Source: Rhizobium cauense (lineage in GTDB: Bacteria; Pseudomonadota; Alphaproteobacteria; Rhizobiales; Rhizobiaceae). From it: 64,000 nt of DNA. Position numbers and translations under genes: made by a program. The notes beneath the pieces were generated by a model, which saw only the letters and a program-made list of their open reading frames with translations, did not search any database and was not told the origin of the DNA. Each line of letters starts with the position of its first letter. Position 1 is the stretch's first letter. The stretch covers positions 20,788 through 84,787 of the forward strand of contig NZ_JAEUAT010000025.1 in the NCBI RefSeq assembly GCF_019511525.1. Direction: 5' to 3'. Of this stretch, positions 54,458-63,245 are shown piece by piece.

Positions 54458-55738
54458 ATGAAAAGAAATCTGCTTTCCGTCGCCTCGCTTCTCTTCGGGA
54501 CGCTCTTTCTCTTCATGGGCAACGGGTTGCAGGGTATTCTGCTTCCGGTGCGCGGCAATCTGGAAGGCTACGCGACCACGACCCTCGGCCTGCTTGGGAC
54601 GTCATGGGCCGCCGGCTTCGTCATCGGCTGCCTCGTTGCCCCGAAACTGGTGCGCCGCGTCGGCCACGTCCGCGCCTTTTCCGGCTTCATTGCGATTATC
54701 GCAATCATCGCTCTTGTGAGCGGCATCATCATCCATCCGGTCTGGTGGGTGCTGTTACGCGCCGTCACCGGCTTTGCGACCGCCGGCACCTCGATGATTA
54801 TCGAGAGTTGGCTGAACGAGCGCGCCACGAACGAGAGCCGAGGCGCGATCTTCTCGCTTTACATCGCCATCACGCTCTTCGGCGTCGTGGCGGGCCAGAT
54901 GATGATCCCTCTCGAGGATGTCCGCACGCCTGTTCTCTTCATGATCTGCGGCATCTTCTACTGCATCGCGATGTTGCCGACGACGCTCTCGACCGCAGCC
55001 TCGCCGCAGCCGCTGAAAGCCGTGAAGCTCGATCTCCCGGCCCTCTACCGCAACTCCCCGGTGTCCTGCCTCGGCATTCTCCTCGTCGGCATCGCCAACG
55101 GCGCCTACGGAACGCTCGGCGCTGTCTTTGGCGCAGGCTCCGGCCTGTCCGATACCAGCATCGCCATCATGATGAGCGCCACCATTTTTGCCGGCGCTCT
55201 GATGCAGTTGCCGGCAGGGCGGCTTTCCGACCGCATTGACCGGCGCCATGTCCTTGCGGCCATGTCGGCCATCGCAGCTTTCGCAGGCCTGCTGCTCGCC
55301 GTCCTGCATCCGTCATCGCCGGTTTTCATCATCGGACTTGTTGTGCTCTACGGCGCCGTTGCCAACACGCTCTATCCGATCGCTGTTGCCCACGCCAACG
55401 ACTTTGCCTCGTCGGAGGACTTCGTGAAGGTGTCCGGCGGCTTGCTGCTGCTCTACGGCATCGGCACCATCATTGGTCCGACCATCGGCGGCCCCGTTAT
55501 GGCGATGATCAACCCGCATGCCCTCTTCCTCGTTACGGCGGTGGCCCATGTTCTGATCACCGCCTATGCGATCATTCGCAGCCGTATGCGCCCTGCCGTT
55601 CCTGTCGGCGACCGTGATGCCTTTACCACCATCCCGACGGCCACCTCGCAGACACTGACGCCCGAAAGCATGTCGCTTGCCGACCGCGGGGGCGGCAAGA
55701 CTCCCGAAACCGGTGATCCTGCCCTAAAATATAACTGA
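54458..55738 (+). CDS. Major facilitator superfamily transporter
   Basis: The 426-residue product has 12 predicted membrane helices in two halves. The loop GCLVAPKLVRRVGHVRAFSG is between helices 2 and 3, and LSDRIDRRHVLAAM is in the second half. This resembles the YcaD/uncharacterised subgroup. Substrate is unknown. The ATG at 54458 begins the first helix; upstream in-frame extension is unlikely. Confidence 0.88.
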   Translation: MKRNLLSVASLLFGTLFLFMGNGLQGILLPVRGNLEGYATTTLGLLGTSWAAGFVIGCLVAPKLVRRVGHVRAFSGFIAIIAIIALVSGIIIHPVWWVLLRAVTGFATAGTSMIIESWLNERATNESRGAIFSLYIAITLFGVVAGQMMIPLEDVRTPVLFMICGIFYCIAMLPTTLSTAASPQPLKAVKLDLPALYRNSPVSCLGILLVGIANGAYGTLGAVFGAGSGLSDTSIAIMMSATIFAGALMQLPAGRLSDRIDRRHVLAAMSAIAAFAGLLLAVLHPSSPVFIIGLVVLYGAVANTLYPIAVAHANDFASSEDFVKVSGGLLLLYGIGTIIGPTIGGPVMAMINPHALFLVTAVAHVLITAYAIIRSRMRPAVPVGDRDAFTTIPTATSQTLTPESMSLADRGGGKTPETGDPALKYN

Positions 55739-55760
55739 GGCTGACAAGGGAGGATTGCTC

Positions 55761-55952
55761 ATGAGCTTCATCGACGACGACCGGCCGCAGAAGAAAGTTG
55801 CGCATGAGATCGGGGCCGATCTCTCCACCCTCTCGGTCGACGAGCTAAAGGCGCGCATAGATCTGCTCAAGGCCGAGATTACGAGACTTGAGGCGGAAGC
55901 GGCCAGCAAGACGTCCACAAGATCAGCTGCGGAAAGCCTCTTCCGCTCCTGA
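55761..55952 (+). CDS. DUF1192 small protein
   Basis: The 63 residues fit DUF1192: MSFIDDDRPQKKVAHEIGAD then a coiled helix with SVDELKARIDLLKAEITRLE. This family is found in alphaproteobacteria, function unknown. It starts 22 bases after the MFS gene ends, and a GGGAGG is upstream. An ATG at 55755 is an in-frame alternative. Confidence 0.85.
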   Translation: MSFIDDDRPQKKVAHEIGADLSTLSVDELKARIDLLKAEITRLEAEAASKTSTRSAAESLFRS

Positions 55953-56010
55953 TTTGTTACTCGCCGAAGCTGCAAATCCCGGCGGCGAGAAGCACTAAAC
56001 CGGCACAGGT

Positions 56011-56025
56011 TTAAGCGGCCATTAA
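56011..56025 (+). promoter_or_regulatory. CtrA binding box at the small-RNA promoter
   Basis: TTAA-GCGGCCA-TTAA matches exactly the TTAA-N7-TTAA core bound by the cell-cycle regulator CtrA. A TATAAG -10-like box at 56030-56035 places the transcription start near 56041. Confidence 0.6.
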
Positions 56026-56040
56026 GCTTTATAAGGTATT

Positions 56041-56153
56041 ACTGTACTCATCCAGATCTTCTCTGGATCTCAGACAGTTTTCCATGCGGTGAATTGGTCT
56101 GATTTTTCTCCCTGTTTTACCTTGAGAGCCGCTTTTGCGGCTCTTCTTTTTTC
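56041..56153 (+). ncRNA. Candidate CtrA-linked small RNA, about 113 nt
   Basis: The transcript would begin with a bulged hairpin: an outer stem ACTGT / ACAGT (56041-56045 and 56074-56078) and an inner stem ATCCAGA / TCTGGAT (56050-56056 and 56062-56068) with a five-base loop. A U/C-rich single-stranded stretch of about 45 nt (TTTTTCTCCCTGTTTTACC) follows, then a Rho-independent terminator (AGAGCCGC-TTTT-GCGGCTCT and TCTTTTTT, ending 56153). No open frame is visible. The layout resembles Hfq-type trans-acting RNAs. Confidence 0.55.
56125..56153 (+). terminator. Rho-independent terminator of the candidate small RNA
   Basis: Perfect 8-bp stem AGAGCCGC / GCGGCTCT with a TTTT loop, followed by TCTTTTTT. 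Confidence 0.85.
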
Positions 56154-56189
56154 ATTGCGCTGGGGACCATTTCCATGAAACTGTGGAAG

Positions 56190-56204
56190 TTAACCCTTTC
56201 TTAA
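56190..56204 (+). promoter_or_regulatory. CtrA binding box upstream of the RcdA-type gene
   Basis: TTAA-CCCTTTC-TTAA, an exact TTAA-N7-TTAA. Taking TTAAGA as -35, a possible -10 (GGCTAA) lies 17 bases on, near 56224. The gene ATG is at 56330. Confidence 0.65.
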
Positions 56205-56329
56205 GAAACGCCTTGCGCAATTCGGCTAAAGCTACCATCTTAAAAGCATAAAGGACGGCTGAAGAAACTTTTTCCCTTCGGCTGGCGTTACCTGACCATA
56301 AGTAGATGCGTGCAACAGGGACTATTTAA

Positions 56330-56845
56330 ATGTCAGAGCTTGGATTGAACACAATCAGTTTTGCAGGTCGCGCTGCCGCATCCTCGCAGTTCAAAGCACT
56401 GTACTCGGAAGGCATGTCGCTGGTTGAAGAAACCGCCGCCTACCTCGACGGTCAAGGCCGTGCGGCCTCGAAGGTTCTGCCGCGCATGGCGTCCGTTCTT
56501 TACGCGGCGGAGTCGATGCGCCTGACAACACGCCTCATGCAGATGGCGTCCTGGCTGCTGCTGCAGCGCGCCGTCAACAATGGCGAGATGTCGCGCGATC
56601 AGGTGCTCGCCGAGAAGAACAAGGTTCGTCTCGACGGCTTTAACGTCGACCGCAACGCGCCAGGCTGGGGCGATCTGCCGGAGTCCTTCCGTGACCTGAT
56701 CGAACGCTCGCTGCGCCTGCAGAACCGCGTTGCCCTGCTCGATCGCGAAATCTATCGTCCGGCCGAAGCGCCGATCGTGCCCGATAACCAGAACAGCGTT
56801 CAGGCTCAGCTGAGCTTGCTGCAGACGGCCTTCGGCAACAACTGA
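56330..56845 (+). CDS. rcdA: DUF1465 protein, RcdA-type regulator of CtrA degradation
   Basis: The 171-residue all-helical protein belongs to DUF1465, the family of Caulobacter RcdA, an adaptor that helps ClpXP destroy CtrA at the division cycle. Marks are FKALYSEGMSLVEETAAYLD, VLYAAESMRLTTRLMQMASW and the NRVALLDREIYRP helix. A CtrA box lies 126 bases upstream, so CtrA may control its own degradation partner. The adaptor role here is inferred from the family. Confidence 0.8.
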   Translation: MSELGLNTISFAGRAAASSQFKALYSEGMSLVEETAAYLDGQGRAASKVLPRMASVLYAAESMRLTTRLMQMASWLLLQRAVNNGEMSRDQVLAEKNKVRLDGFNVDRNAPGWGDLPESFRDLIERSLRLQNRVALLDREIYRPAEAPIVPDNQNSVQAQLSLLQTAFGNN

Positions 56846-56866
56846 AGCACTTAATCGGAATTCGTG

Positions 56867-56897
56867 AAACCGGCTGCATCCGTGCAGCCGGTTTTTC
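56867..56897 (+). terminator. Rho-independent terminator of the RcdA-type gene
   Basis: AAACCGGCTGCA / TGCAGCCGGTTT perfect 12-bp stem with a four-base loop, followed by TTT. Confidence 0.85.
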
Positions 56898-57039
56898 GTT
56901 GTGCCCGCAAGCTTCCCCGGATGTCCGGAAAGTGCGTATCCCCTCGGGTAAATGCCGTCTTTTTGGCGACTGCACGTCGCACATATGAGTATTTTGCAAT
57001 ATAATGGCCTTGTCTATCTGCAGCAGGGGGGTGTCCGCC

Positions 57040-59476
57040 ATGACCATTGGCCGGAACATGCTTGTGGGTGCGGCGTTTTTCGCTCTGGGTTATACGTCAG
57101 CATTGGCCCAACAGGTGACAGGTACGCTCGGCGCGCCCGGGGCGACGACGACAATCACCGGGAAGCAACTTCCACCGCCCCCTCCGGGCTTCGGCGGCTT
57201 GATCAGTGAAAAGGCGGACCAATCGCGGCCATGGTGGGCACCGCGCGTCGTGCCGCCGAAAGGCGCACCAAACGTCTTGCTGATCATGACGGACGACCAG
57301 GGTTTCGGCGCGCCGAGCACGTTTGGCGGCGTCATCCCGACGCCGGCGATGGATCGCATCGCCAGGGAGGGGCTGAGGTTCACCAATTTCCATTCCACCT
57401 CGCTGTGTTCGCCGACGCGGGCGGCCCTGATCACCGGGCGCAATCACCACTCGGTCGGCTTCGGCGTGGTGGGTGAGATCGCGACCGGATATCCCGGATA
57501 CGACTCGATCATTCCAATCGAGAAAGGCACCATCGGCACGATCCTGAAGGAAAATGGCTATGCCACCTCATGGTTCGGCAAGAACCACAACACACCCTCC
57601 TATCAATCGAGCCAGGCAGGCCCCTTCAACCAGTGGCCGACCGGAATGGGCTTTGACTATTTCTACGGTTTCGTCGGCGGCGACGCCAGCCAATGGCAGC
57701 CGAACCTGTTCCGCAACACGACGCCGATCTACCCCTTCGAAGGCAAGCCCGCCTGGAACCTCGAGACCGCGATGGCCGACGAGGCGATCGGGTACATGAA
57801 GCAGCTGAAGGAGCTCGCACCCGGCAAGCCCTGGTTCGTCTACTACGTGCCTGGCGCCACGCATGCGCCCCACCATCCGACGGCGGAATGGATCAAGAAG
57901 ATCAGCGACATGCACCTCTTCGACGAGGGCTGGAACAAGGTGCGTGAAACGATCTTCGCCAACCAGAAGAAGCTCGGCATAATGCCAGAAAACGCCAAGT
58001 TGACGCCTTGGCCGGACGGGCTGCCGAAATGGGACTCCCTGAGCTTCGAGGAAAGGAAACTCTTCACCCGGCAGGCAGATATCTATGGAGCCTATCTCGC
58101 CTATGCCGATCACGAAATCGGCCGCGTCATCCAGGCGGTGGAAGACCTCGGCGAACGCGACAACACGCTGATCATCTACATCGGCGGCGACAACGGCGCG
58201 AGCGCCGAAGGCATGATCAACGGCACGCCAAACGAGTTCACGACCTTCAATGGCATCCAGGTGCCGGTCAAGGATCAGTTCCTCTGGTATCCATTCTGGG
58301 GCTCCGAGCGGACCTTCCCGCACTACGCGGCTGCCTGGGCCTGGGCGATGGGCACGCCGTTCAAGTGGGTGAAGCAGGTGCCTTCGCATTTCGGCGGTAC
58401 CGCGCAAGGCGTTGTCATGTCGTGGCCCGGCCATATCACGGATCAAGGTGGCATTCGTAGCCAGTTCCACCACGTCATCGACATCGTGCCAACGATCCTG
58501 GAAGCAGCCGGCATTCCCGCGCCCGATACAATCAACGGCATCCAGCAGCGCCCGATCGAAGGCGTCAGCATGGTCTACGCGTGGGACAAGGCGAATGCGA
58601 CCGCGGCGAGCCGGCATGGCACTCAGTATTTCGAGATGCTCGGCAACCGCGCCATATACCACGATGGCTGGGTGGCGGCGACGACGCCTGCGACGCTGCC
58701 ATGGGAGTTAAGTACCGCTACGCCGCCCGATGTCATCACCGGCTACAATTGGGAACTCTACAATACCGGAGAGGATCCAACCCAGGCAACCGACCTGGCG
58801 GCCCAGATGCCCGACAAGCTGAAGGAACTGCAGGACCTCTTCTATGCCGAGGCGAAGAAGTACAACGTTCTGCCGCTCGACAACTCGACGCTTGCCCGCT
58901 GGAATACACTGCGCCCGAACCTGACGGCGGGACGAACGGAGTTCACCTACTCCGGAGAGCTGAGCGGCGTGCCCGCAAGTGCAGCACCCAGCATCATGAA
59001 CAAGTCGTACACCATCACCGCTGACGTCGATATTCCGGACGGGGGACGGCATGATCGTCACCGAGGGCGGACGCTTCGGTGGCTACGGTCTGTTCCTCAG
59101 CAAAGGCGATTTCGGCGTTGGGCATGGCAAGGTGGTGTTCCTTTACAACCTCCTGGATCTCAAGCGCACCACATGGGAAGGGCCTGAACTGGAAGCCGGC
59201 AAGCATAGGATCGTCTTCGACTTCAAGTCCGACGGGCCAGGTCTCGGCAAGGGCGGCACCGGTGTGTTGTCCGTGGACGGCAAGGAAGTGGCCAGGAATT
59301 CCATTGAGCACGGCATCCCCGTCACCTTCCCGGAGGATGAGACCTTCGACGTCGGCCTCGACACCCGCACCGGCGTCGCGCTGGTCGAGCATCGCTACGA
59401 CCCGCCGTTCAGATTTACCGGCAAGATCGACAAGCTGACTTTCGAATTGAAGCCGGAGGCGAGCACAACGCCCTGA
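57040..59476 (+). pseudogene. Secreted arylsulfatase, frameshifted near the 3' end
   Basis: Large exported type I sulfatase that would cleave sulfate esters. It begins with a signal peptide (MTIGRNMLVGAAFFALGYTS) and carries metal-site LLIMTDDQGFGAPS, the formylglycine motif CSPTRAALITGR whose Cys is modified in active enzymes, and WFGKNHNTP. The frame is read from 57040 to about 59045, then stops matching. Removal of one G from the GGGGG at 59041-59045 restores the C-terminal domain (MIVTEGGRFGGYGLFLSKGD to ELKPEAS), ending at 59476. Full length would be about 811 residues; uncorrected, the protein ends at 59187 with a foreign tail. It could be a sequencing error, a phase-variable run, or a true pseudogene. 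Confidence 0.8.
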
Positions 59477-59528
59477 GATAGCTTGAGCGGTGCGAACAGT
59501 AGGCGTCGGCGACGAAAGGCAACGCGCA

Positions 59529-59870
59529 GTGACAATCAGGGTACTTGACCTCGCGGCTGCGGCCGAATTCGCAACAGGCGTTGCCTTGTTGGTCGTGCCG
59601 TCCTTTGTCGGGCAGGTGCTGCTTGGTGAGCCATTGGCGGGCGCTGCCATCCCCACGGCTCGCGTGGCTGGCATTGCGTTATGCGCCTTGGGTGTTAGCT
59701 GTTGGCGGAACTCGCCTCTACTTGGAATGTTGGCATACAGCACAGCAGTGGCTTTGTATCTTGCCTATCTCGGTGCAGCAGGCGGGTTCGCAGGGCCACT
59801 TTTGTGGCCGGCGGTAGGCCTGCACGTAGTCCTGTCGGCCTTGCTCTTGCGGCAATGGACCTGGACCTAG
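59529..59870 (+). CDS. Small hypothetical membrane protein
   Basis: The 113-residue frame has about four hydrophobic segments (FATGVALLVVPSFVGQVLL, VAGIALCALGVSCW, LLGMLAYSTAVALYLAYLGA, LLWPAVGLHVVLSALLL). No family is recognised. A GTG at 59529 with GAAAGG nine bases upstream is chosen; a GTG at 59490 is possible. It follows the sulfatase by about 50 bases. Confidence 0.65.
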   Translation: MTIRVLDLAAAAEFATGVALLVVPSFVGQVLLGEPLAGAAIPTARVAGIALCALGVSCWRNSPLLGMLAYSTAVALYLAYLGAAGGFAGPLLWPAVGLHVVLSALLLRQWTWT

Positions 59871-60016
59871 CGACATCGCCAAAGACCGAAATTATCGATG
59901 GGGTGCAGCCGGTCACAAAGGGATAGTCAGCCGCGTCTCGTGACGGCCGCGGTTGGCGTGAACCTGCCCTGGTGGATGTTGGAAATCGGCCTGGTGGCGT
60001 TTGCTACGCAATTCCA

Positions 60017-60046
60017 CAAAAAAGCCCCGCCGAAGCGGGGCTTTTC
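60017..60046 (-). terminator. Rho-independent terminator of rpmE
   Basis: AAAAGCCCCGC / GCGGGGCTTTT stem with a CGAA loop and T run on the minus strand; 22 bases past the rpmE stop. Confidence 0.85.
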
Positions 60047-60068
60047 GAATTCCACCAAGTGGGAGCGA

Positions 60069-60290
60069 TTAGAGGCCGAGGCCGCCGAAACGCTTGTTGA
60101 ACTTGGAAACACGACCGCCACGGTCCATGAGCTGCTGGTTGCCACCAGTCCATGCCGGGTGCGACTTGGAGTCGATTTCGAGGTTCATGACTGCGCCTTC
60201 AGAACCCCAGGTCGAGCGGGTTTCGTATTCGGTGCCGTCGGTCATGACTACCTTGATCGTGTGATAGTCGGGATGGATATCTGCCTTCAT
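60069..60290 (-). CDS. rpmE: 50S ribosomal protein L31
   Basis: The 73 residues begin MKADIHPDYHTIKVVMTDGT and contain HPAWTGGNQQLMDRGGRVSK, typical of L31. The zinc-binding cysteines of the C+ type are absent, so this is a C- form. The ATG at 60290 is chosen over an upstream frame to 60377. It is divergent from the ABC exporter gene. Confidence 0.96.
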   Translation of the reverse strand: MKADIHPDYHTIKVVMTDGTEYETRSTWGSEGAVMNLEIDSKSHPAWTGGNQQLMDRGGRVSKFNKRFGGLGL

Positions 60291-60361
60291 AACAATCTTC
60301 CTGCCATGCAACGTCCAATTTGACGCATATTCGTTGCGACAAGAGGACCGATTGAATAAAT

Positions 60362-60390
60362 GAAGCCGCAGACGCAAAGGCTACGGCTTC
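60362..60390. other. Small inverted repeat between rpmE and the ABC exporter
   Basis: GAAGCCG / CGGCTTC with a 15-base loop, 72-100 bases upstream of rpmE. On the rpmE side it could be part of a leader; nothing more can be said. Confidence 0.25.
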
Positions 60391-60482
60391 CCATTAGGAT
60401 GGGCTGCCTATACATGAAGGCCGGCAGGATAACAAGAGCCATAAGCCGCGGATCGGCGGTGTTGTAGGGGATCGGAGACGAA

Positions 60483-62285
60483 TTGGCATACGCAGGACAA
60501 GCCGGGGAAAAGAAGTCGAGATCGCTGAAGCCGCTCGGTCGGCTGACACCCTATGTCGCGCGCTACCGCGGCATGGTCGCCGGTGCGCTCGCTTCGCTTG
60601 CGCTTGCCGCCGTAACCTCCCTCACGCTGCCCCTCGCCGTCCGTCGCATGATCGACCACGGCTTCACTGAGGCCGACGGCAGTTTCATCAACAGCTATTT
60701 CCTGATGCTGATGATCATGGCGATCGTGCTCGCCGTCGCGAGCGCCCTTCGCTACTACTTTGTGATCACACTTGGCGAGCGTGTGGTCGCCGACCTGCGC
60801 CGCGATGTTTTCAGTCACGTGACTCGGCTGTCGCCAGCCTTCTTCGACGTCAACCAGTCGGGCGAGATTGTCTCGCGCCTGACAGCGGACACGACGCAGA
60901 TCAAGTCGGCGGTCGGCGCGACCGCTTCCGTCGCTCTCCGCAACCTCATCCTCTGCTTTGGCGCCATGGGTATGATGATCGTCACCTCGCCGAAACTCGC
61001 CGGCCTGGCCCTCGGCGCCATTCCCCTTGTTGTCTTTCCGCTCGTCGCCTTCGGTCGGTCGGTGCGAAAGCGGTCGCGCGCCGCCCAGGACACACTGGCG
61101 GATGCCTCCGCTTTTGCCAATGAAACGATCGCGGCTACCCGTACCGTTCAGGCCTTCGGCGGCGAGGATGCCGCCGGCGGCCACTATGGAGCCGCGGTCG
61201 AGACTGCTTTCCAAGCCGCCAGTGCGGCAATCCGCTCCCGCGCGCTTCTGACCGGCATTGCCATCACCCTGATCTTCGGCAGCGTCGTTGCCGTTCTCTG
61301 GGTGGGGGCGCACAATGTTCTGGCTGGCACGCTTTCGCCTGGAACGCTTGGTCAGTTCCTTCTCTACTCGGTCATCGCCGCCGGCTCGCTCGGCGCACTG
61401 TCCGAAGTCTGGGGCGAGCTTTCTCAGGCGGCAGGCGCAGCCGACCGGCTTACCGAATTGCTAGATGAGGTCTCCCCCATCGCGACGCCTGCCGCACCAA
61501 TGGCACTTCCCGCGCCATCGCAAGGCCGCGTCCAGTTTTCAGACGTGCATTTTGCCTACCCCTCGCGACCGGAAAGATCCGCTCTGCATGGCCTGAGCTT
61601 CGATGTGGCTCCCGGCGAGACTGTCGCGATCGTTGGCCCCTCCGGAGCCGGCAAGAGCACGGTCTTCTCGCTGCTCCTCCGCTTCTATGATCCGCAGCTG
61701 GGCGCCGTGAAGGTCGACGGCATAGATGCCCGCAGCACCGATCCTCACGAACTGCGCAAGCGCCTCGCGATCGTACCACAGGATGTCACAATCTTTGCCG
61801 CGTCCATTCACGACAACATCGCCTTCGGCCGTCCCGAGGCAAGCCGCGAAGAGGTCCGCGCCGCCGCGAGCGCCGCACAGGCCGACGAATTTATTGCCCG
61901 GCTGGACCAGGGATATGACACACAGGTCGGCGAACGCGGCATCACGCTCTCAGGCGGGCAGCGCCAGCGTATTGCCATCGCGCGTGCCATCCTGAAGGAT
62001 GCGCCGGTGCTACTCCTCGACGAAGCGACCTCGGCATTGGACGCCGAAAGCGAAACCCTTGTTCAAAAAGCCCTCGACGGCCTCATGACCGGCCGAACGA
62101 CACTCGTCATCGCCCATCGTCTTGCGACTGTGCTGAAGGCCGACCGGATCCTCGTCGTGGATCAGGGGCGCATTGTTGAAGAGGGAACCCATCAGACCCT
62201 CATCAGGGATGGCGGAATATACGCCAAACTCGCCAAGCTGCAGTTCGAAACAGGCGCCGGAGACTTTCTCGCCGCCGTAAAGTGA
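60483..62285 (+). CDS. ABC exporter (fused membrane and ATPase domains)
   Basis: Half-size type IV ABC transporter, MsbA-like. The 600 residues have six membrane helices (about 25-310). The nucleotide-binding domain follows with Walker A GPSGAGKSTVFS, signature LSGGQRQRIAIARAI, Walker B PVLLLDEATSALD and H-loop IAHRLATV. It would act as a homodimer exporting a lipid-like or other compound; the substrate is unknown. The start is a TTG at 60483, the only start consistent with the family's N terminus. Confidence 0.9.
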   Translation: MAYAGQAGEKKSRSLKPLGRLTPYVARYRGMVAGALASLALAAVTSLTLPLAVRRMIDHGFTEADGSFINSYFLMLMIMAIVLAVASALRYYFVITLGERVVADLRRDVFSHVTRLSPAFFDVNQSGEIVSRLTADTTQIKSAVGATASVALRNLILCFGAMGMMIVTSPKLAGLALGAIPLVVFPLVAFGRSVRKRSRAAQDTLADASAFANETIAATRTVQAFGGEDAAGGHYGAAVETAFQAASAAIRSRALLTGIAITLIFGSVVAVLWVGAHNVLAGTLSPGTLGQFLLYSVIAAGSLGALSEVWGELSQAAGAADRLTELLDEVSPIATPAAPMALPAPSQGRVQFSDVHFAYPSRPERSALHGLSFDVAPGETVAIVGPSGAGKSTVFSLLLRFYDPQLGAVKVDGIDARSTDPHELRKRLAIVPQDVTIFAASIHDNIAFGRPEASREEVRAAASAAQADEFIARLDQGYDTQVGERGITLSGGQRQRIAIARAILKDAPVLLLDEATSALDAESETLVQKALDGLMTGRTTLVIAHRLATVLKADRILVVDQGRIVEEGTHQTLIRDGGIYAKLAKLQFETGAGDFLAAVK

Positions 62286-62338
62286 CAGACAAACTACACC
62301 TTCCTTCTATGCCGCGACTTTCCGACGGTTGCATCGGC

Positions 62339-62385
62339 GTGTAATCTTTGCGTGCATATTGACATAATACACGCAAAGATTACAC
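62339..62385. repeat. Perfect 16-bp inverted repeat
   Basis: GTGTAATCTTTGCGTG (62339-62354) and its exact complement CACGCAAAGATTACAC (62370-62385) flank 15 bases. There is no U run after it, so it is not a standard terminator. It stands 49 bases before the start of a small membrane protein gene and could be an operator or a cruciform. Confidence 0.85.
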
Positions 62386-62433
62386 TCGGTTTATGGATGC
62401 ATCGCGCGTCGCCGCGCTTTGAGGGAGGCTCTG

Positions 62434-62877
62434 GTGAGTTTGATAAACTTTGCCGATATGTTGATCGTGCTCGTCGCCATCGCCGTCGTGATATCGATGC
62501 TGCTGTGCTACCGCTCGCTCCGGGAGGCCCGGGACTGGTCACTCACCGACGCGTTGTCCGAGGAAGTCGAGTTGACGAAAACCGACGCGGCAGGGACGCC
62601 CATTGATGCCGCAGGTGCGCCTCTCGCGGCAGGCCAACTCCCCATCACAATCACGATGATGAAGGCGAGTTCCAGCCGCTTCATCGCCCTTGTCGGAACC
62701 GTTGCGATACTGATGCTCTATGTCGGCTTCGGCCTTGCCTGCCTTTATCGTTTCGCAAGTGTCAACGAGATCCCCGACATGACCAAGGCCGCCAACTTCT
62801 TCTATTCCGGCCTGGTGCTTTTCGCGCCGTACCTGATCAACAAGTTCTCATCGGTGTTCTCGATCTTCAAGCCGTAG
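62434..62877 (+). CDS. Hypothetical membrane protein
   Basis: The 147-residue product has three hydrophobic segments (MLIVLVAIAVVISMLLC, FIALVGTVAILMLYVGFGLAC and FFYSGLVLFAPYLI). Between the first two lies a polar stretch (DWSLTDALSEEVELTKTDAA). No family is recognised. The GTG at 62434 follows AGGGAGG by six bases. It lies directly after the inverted repeat at 62339-62385. Confidence 0.7.
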   Translation: MSLINFADMLIVLVAIAVVISMLLCYRSLREARDWSLTDALSEEVELTKTDAAGTPIDAAGAPLAAGQLPITITMMKASSSRFIALVGTVAILMLYVGFGLACLYRFASVNEIPDMTKAANFFYSGLVLFAPYLINKFSSVFSIFKP

Positions 62878-63025
62878 CAGTCGGCGCCGCGGGAGTATTC
62901 TTCTCTGGGCACCCGTCCACCGCGCCGGTTGCAGAGCCTGCAAATATCCCGATGGAATAGTTGCGTTTTTTGTTTTAGGCTGCGGTTGCAAATAGGACAA
63001 CATCCTGATTCCGGGAGAAAAATCG

Positions 63026-63214
63026 ATGTATAAGTTCGAAGTTTACAAGGACAAGGCTGGCGAGTTCCGTTTCCGTTTCAAGGCACCGAACGGCGAATCC
63101 ATGTTTGGTTCCGAAGGCTATAAGGCCAAGGCATCGGCGCTGAGCGCCATCGAATCCATCAAGAAGAATTCTCCCGGCGCAGAAGTCGTCGACACGACGA
63201 AGGCTGAGGCCTGA
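63026..63214 (+). CDS. YegP-family (DUF1508) protein
   Basis: The 62 residues match DUF1508: MYKFEVYKDKAGEFRFRFKA and a second part KASALSAIESIKKNSPGAEV. Function is unknown. It has a GGGAGA site upstream. Confidence 0.9.
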   Translation: MYKFEVYKDKAGEFRFRFKAPNGESMFGSEGYKAKASALSAIESIKKNSPGAEVVDTTKAEA

Positions 63215-63222
63215 TCCAGGTC

Positions 63223-63245
63223 AGGCGGCGCCAAGGGCGCCGCCT
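63223..63245. terminator. Hairpin between the YegP-type gene and the FAD-dehydrogenase remnant
   Basis: AGGCGGCGCC / GGCGCCGCCT perfect 10-bp stem with a three-base loop, directly between the two convergent stops. Confidence 0.6.

Larger units (their letters stand above)
55953..56329. other. Regulatory spacer with two CtrA boxes and a candidate small RNA
   Basis: It holds a first CtrA box (56011-56025), a candidate small RNA (about 56041-56153) and a second CtrA box (56190-56204), then the leader of the RcdA-type gene. These are listed separately. Confidence 0.6.

Noticed and set aside
60816..60830. Palindrome GTCACGTGAC resembling a parS or E-box-like site
   Set aside because: Inside the ABC exporter coding region, and the flanks do not match the parS consensus.
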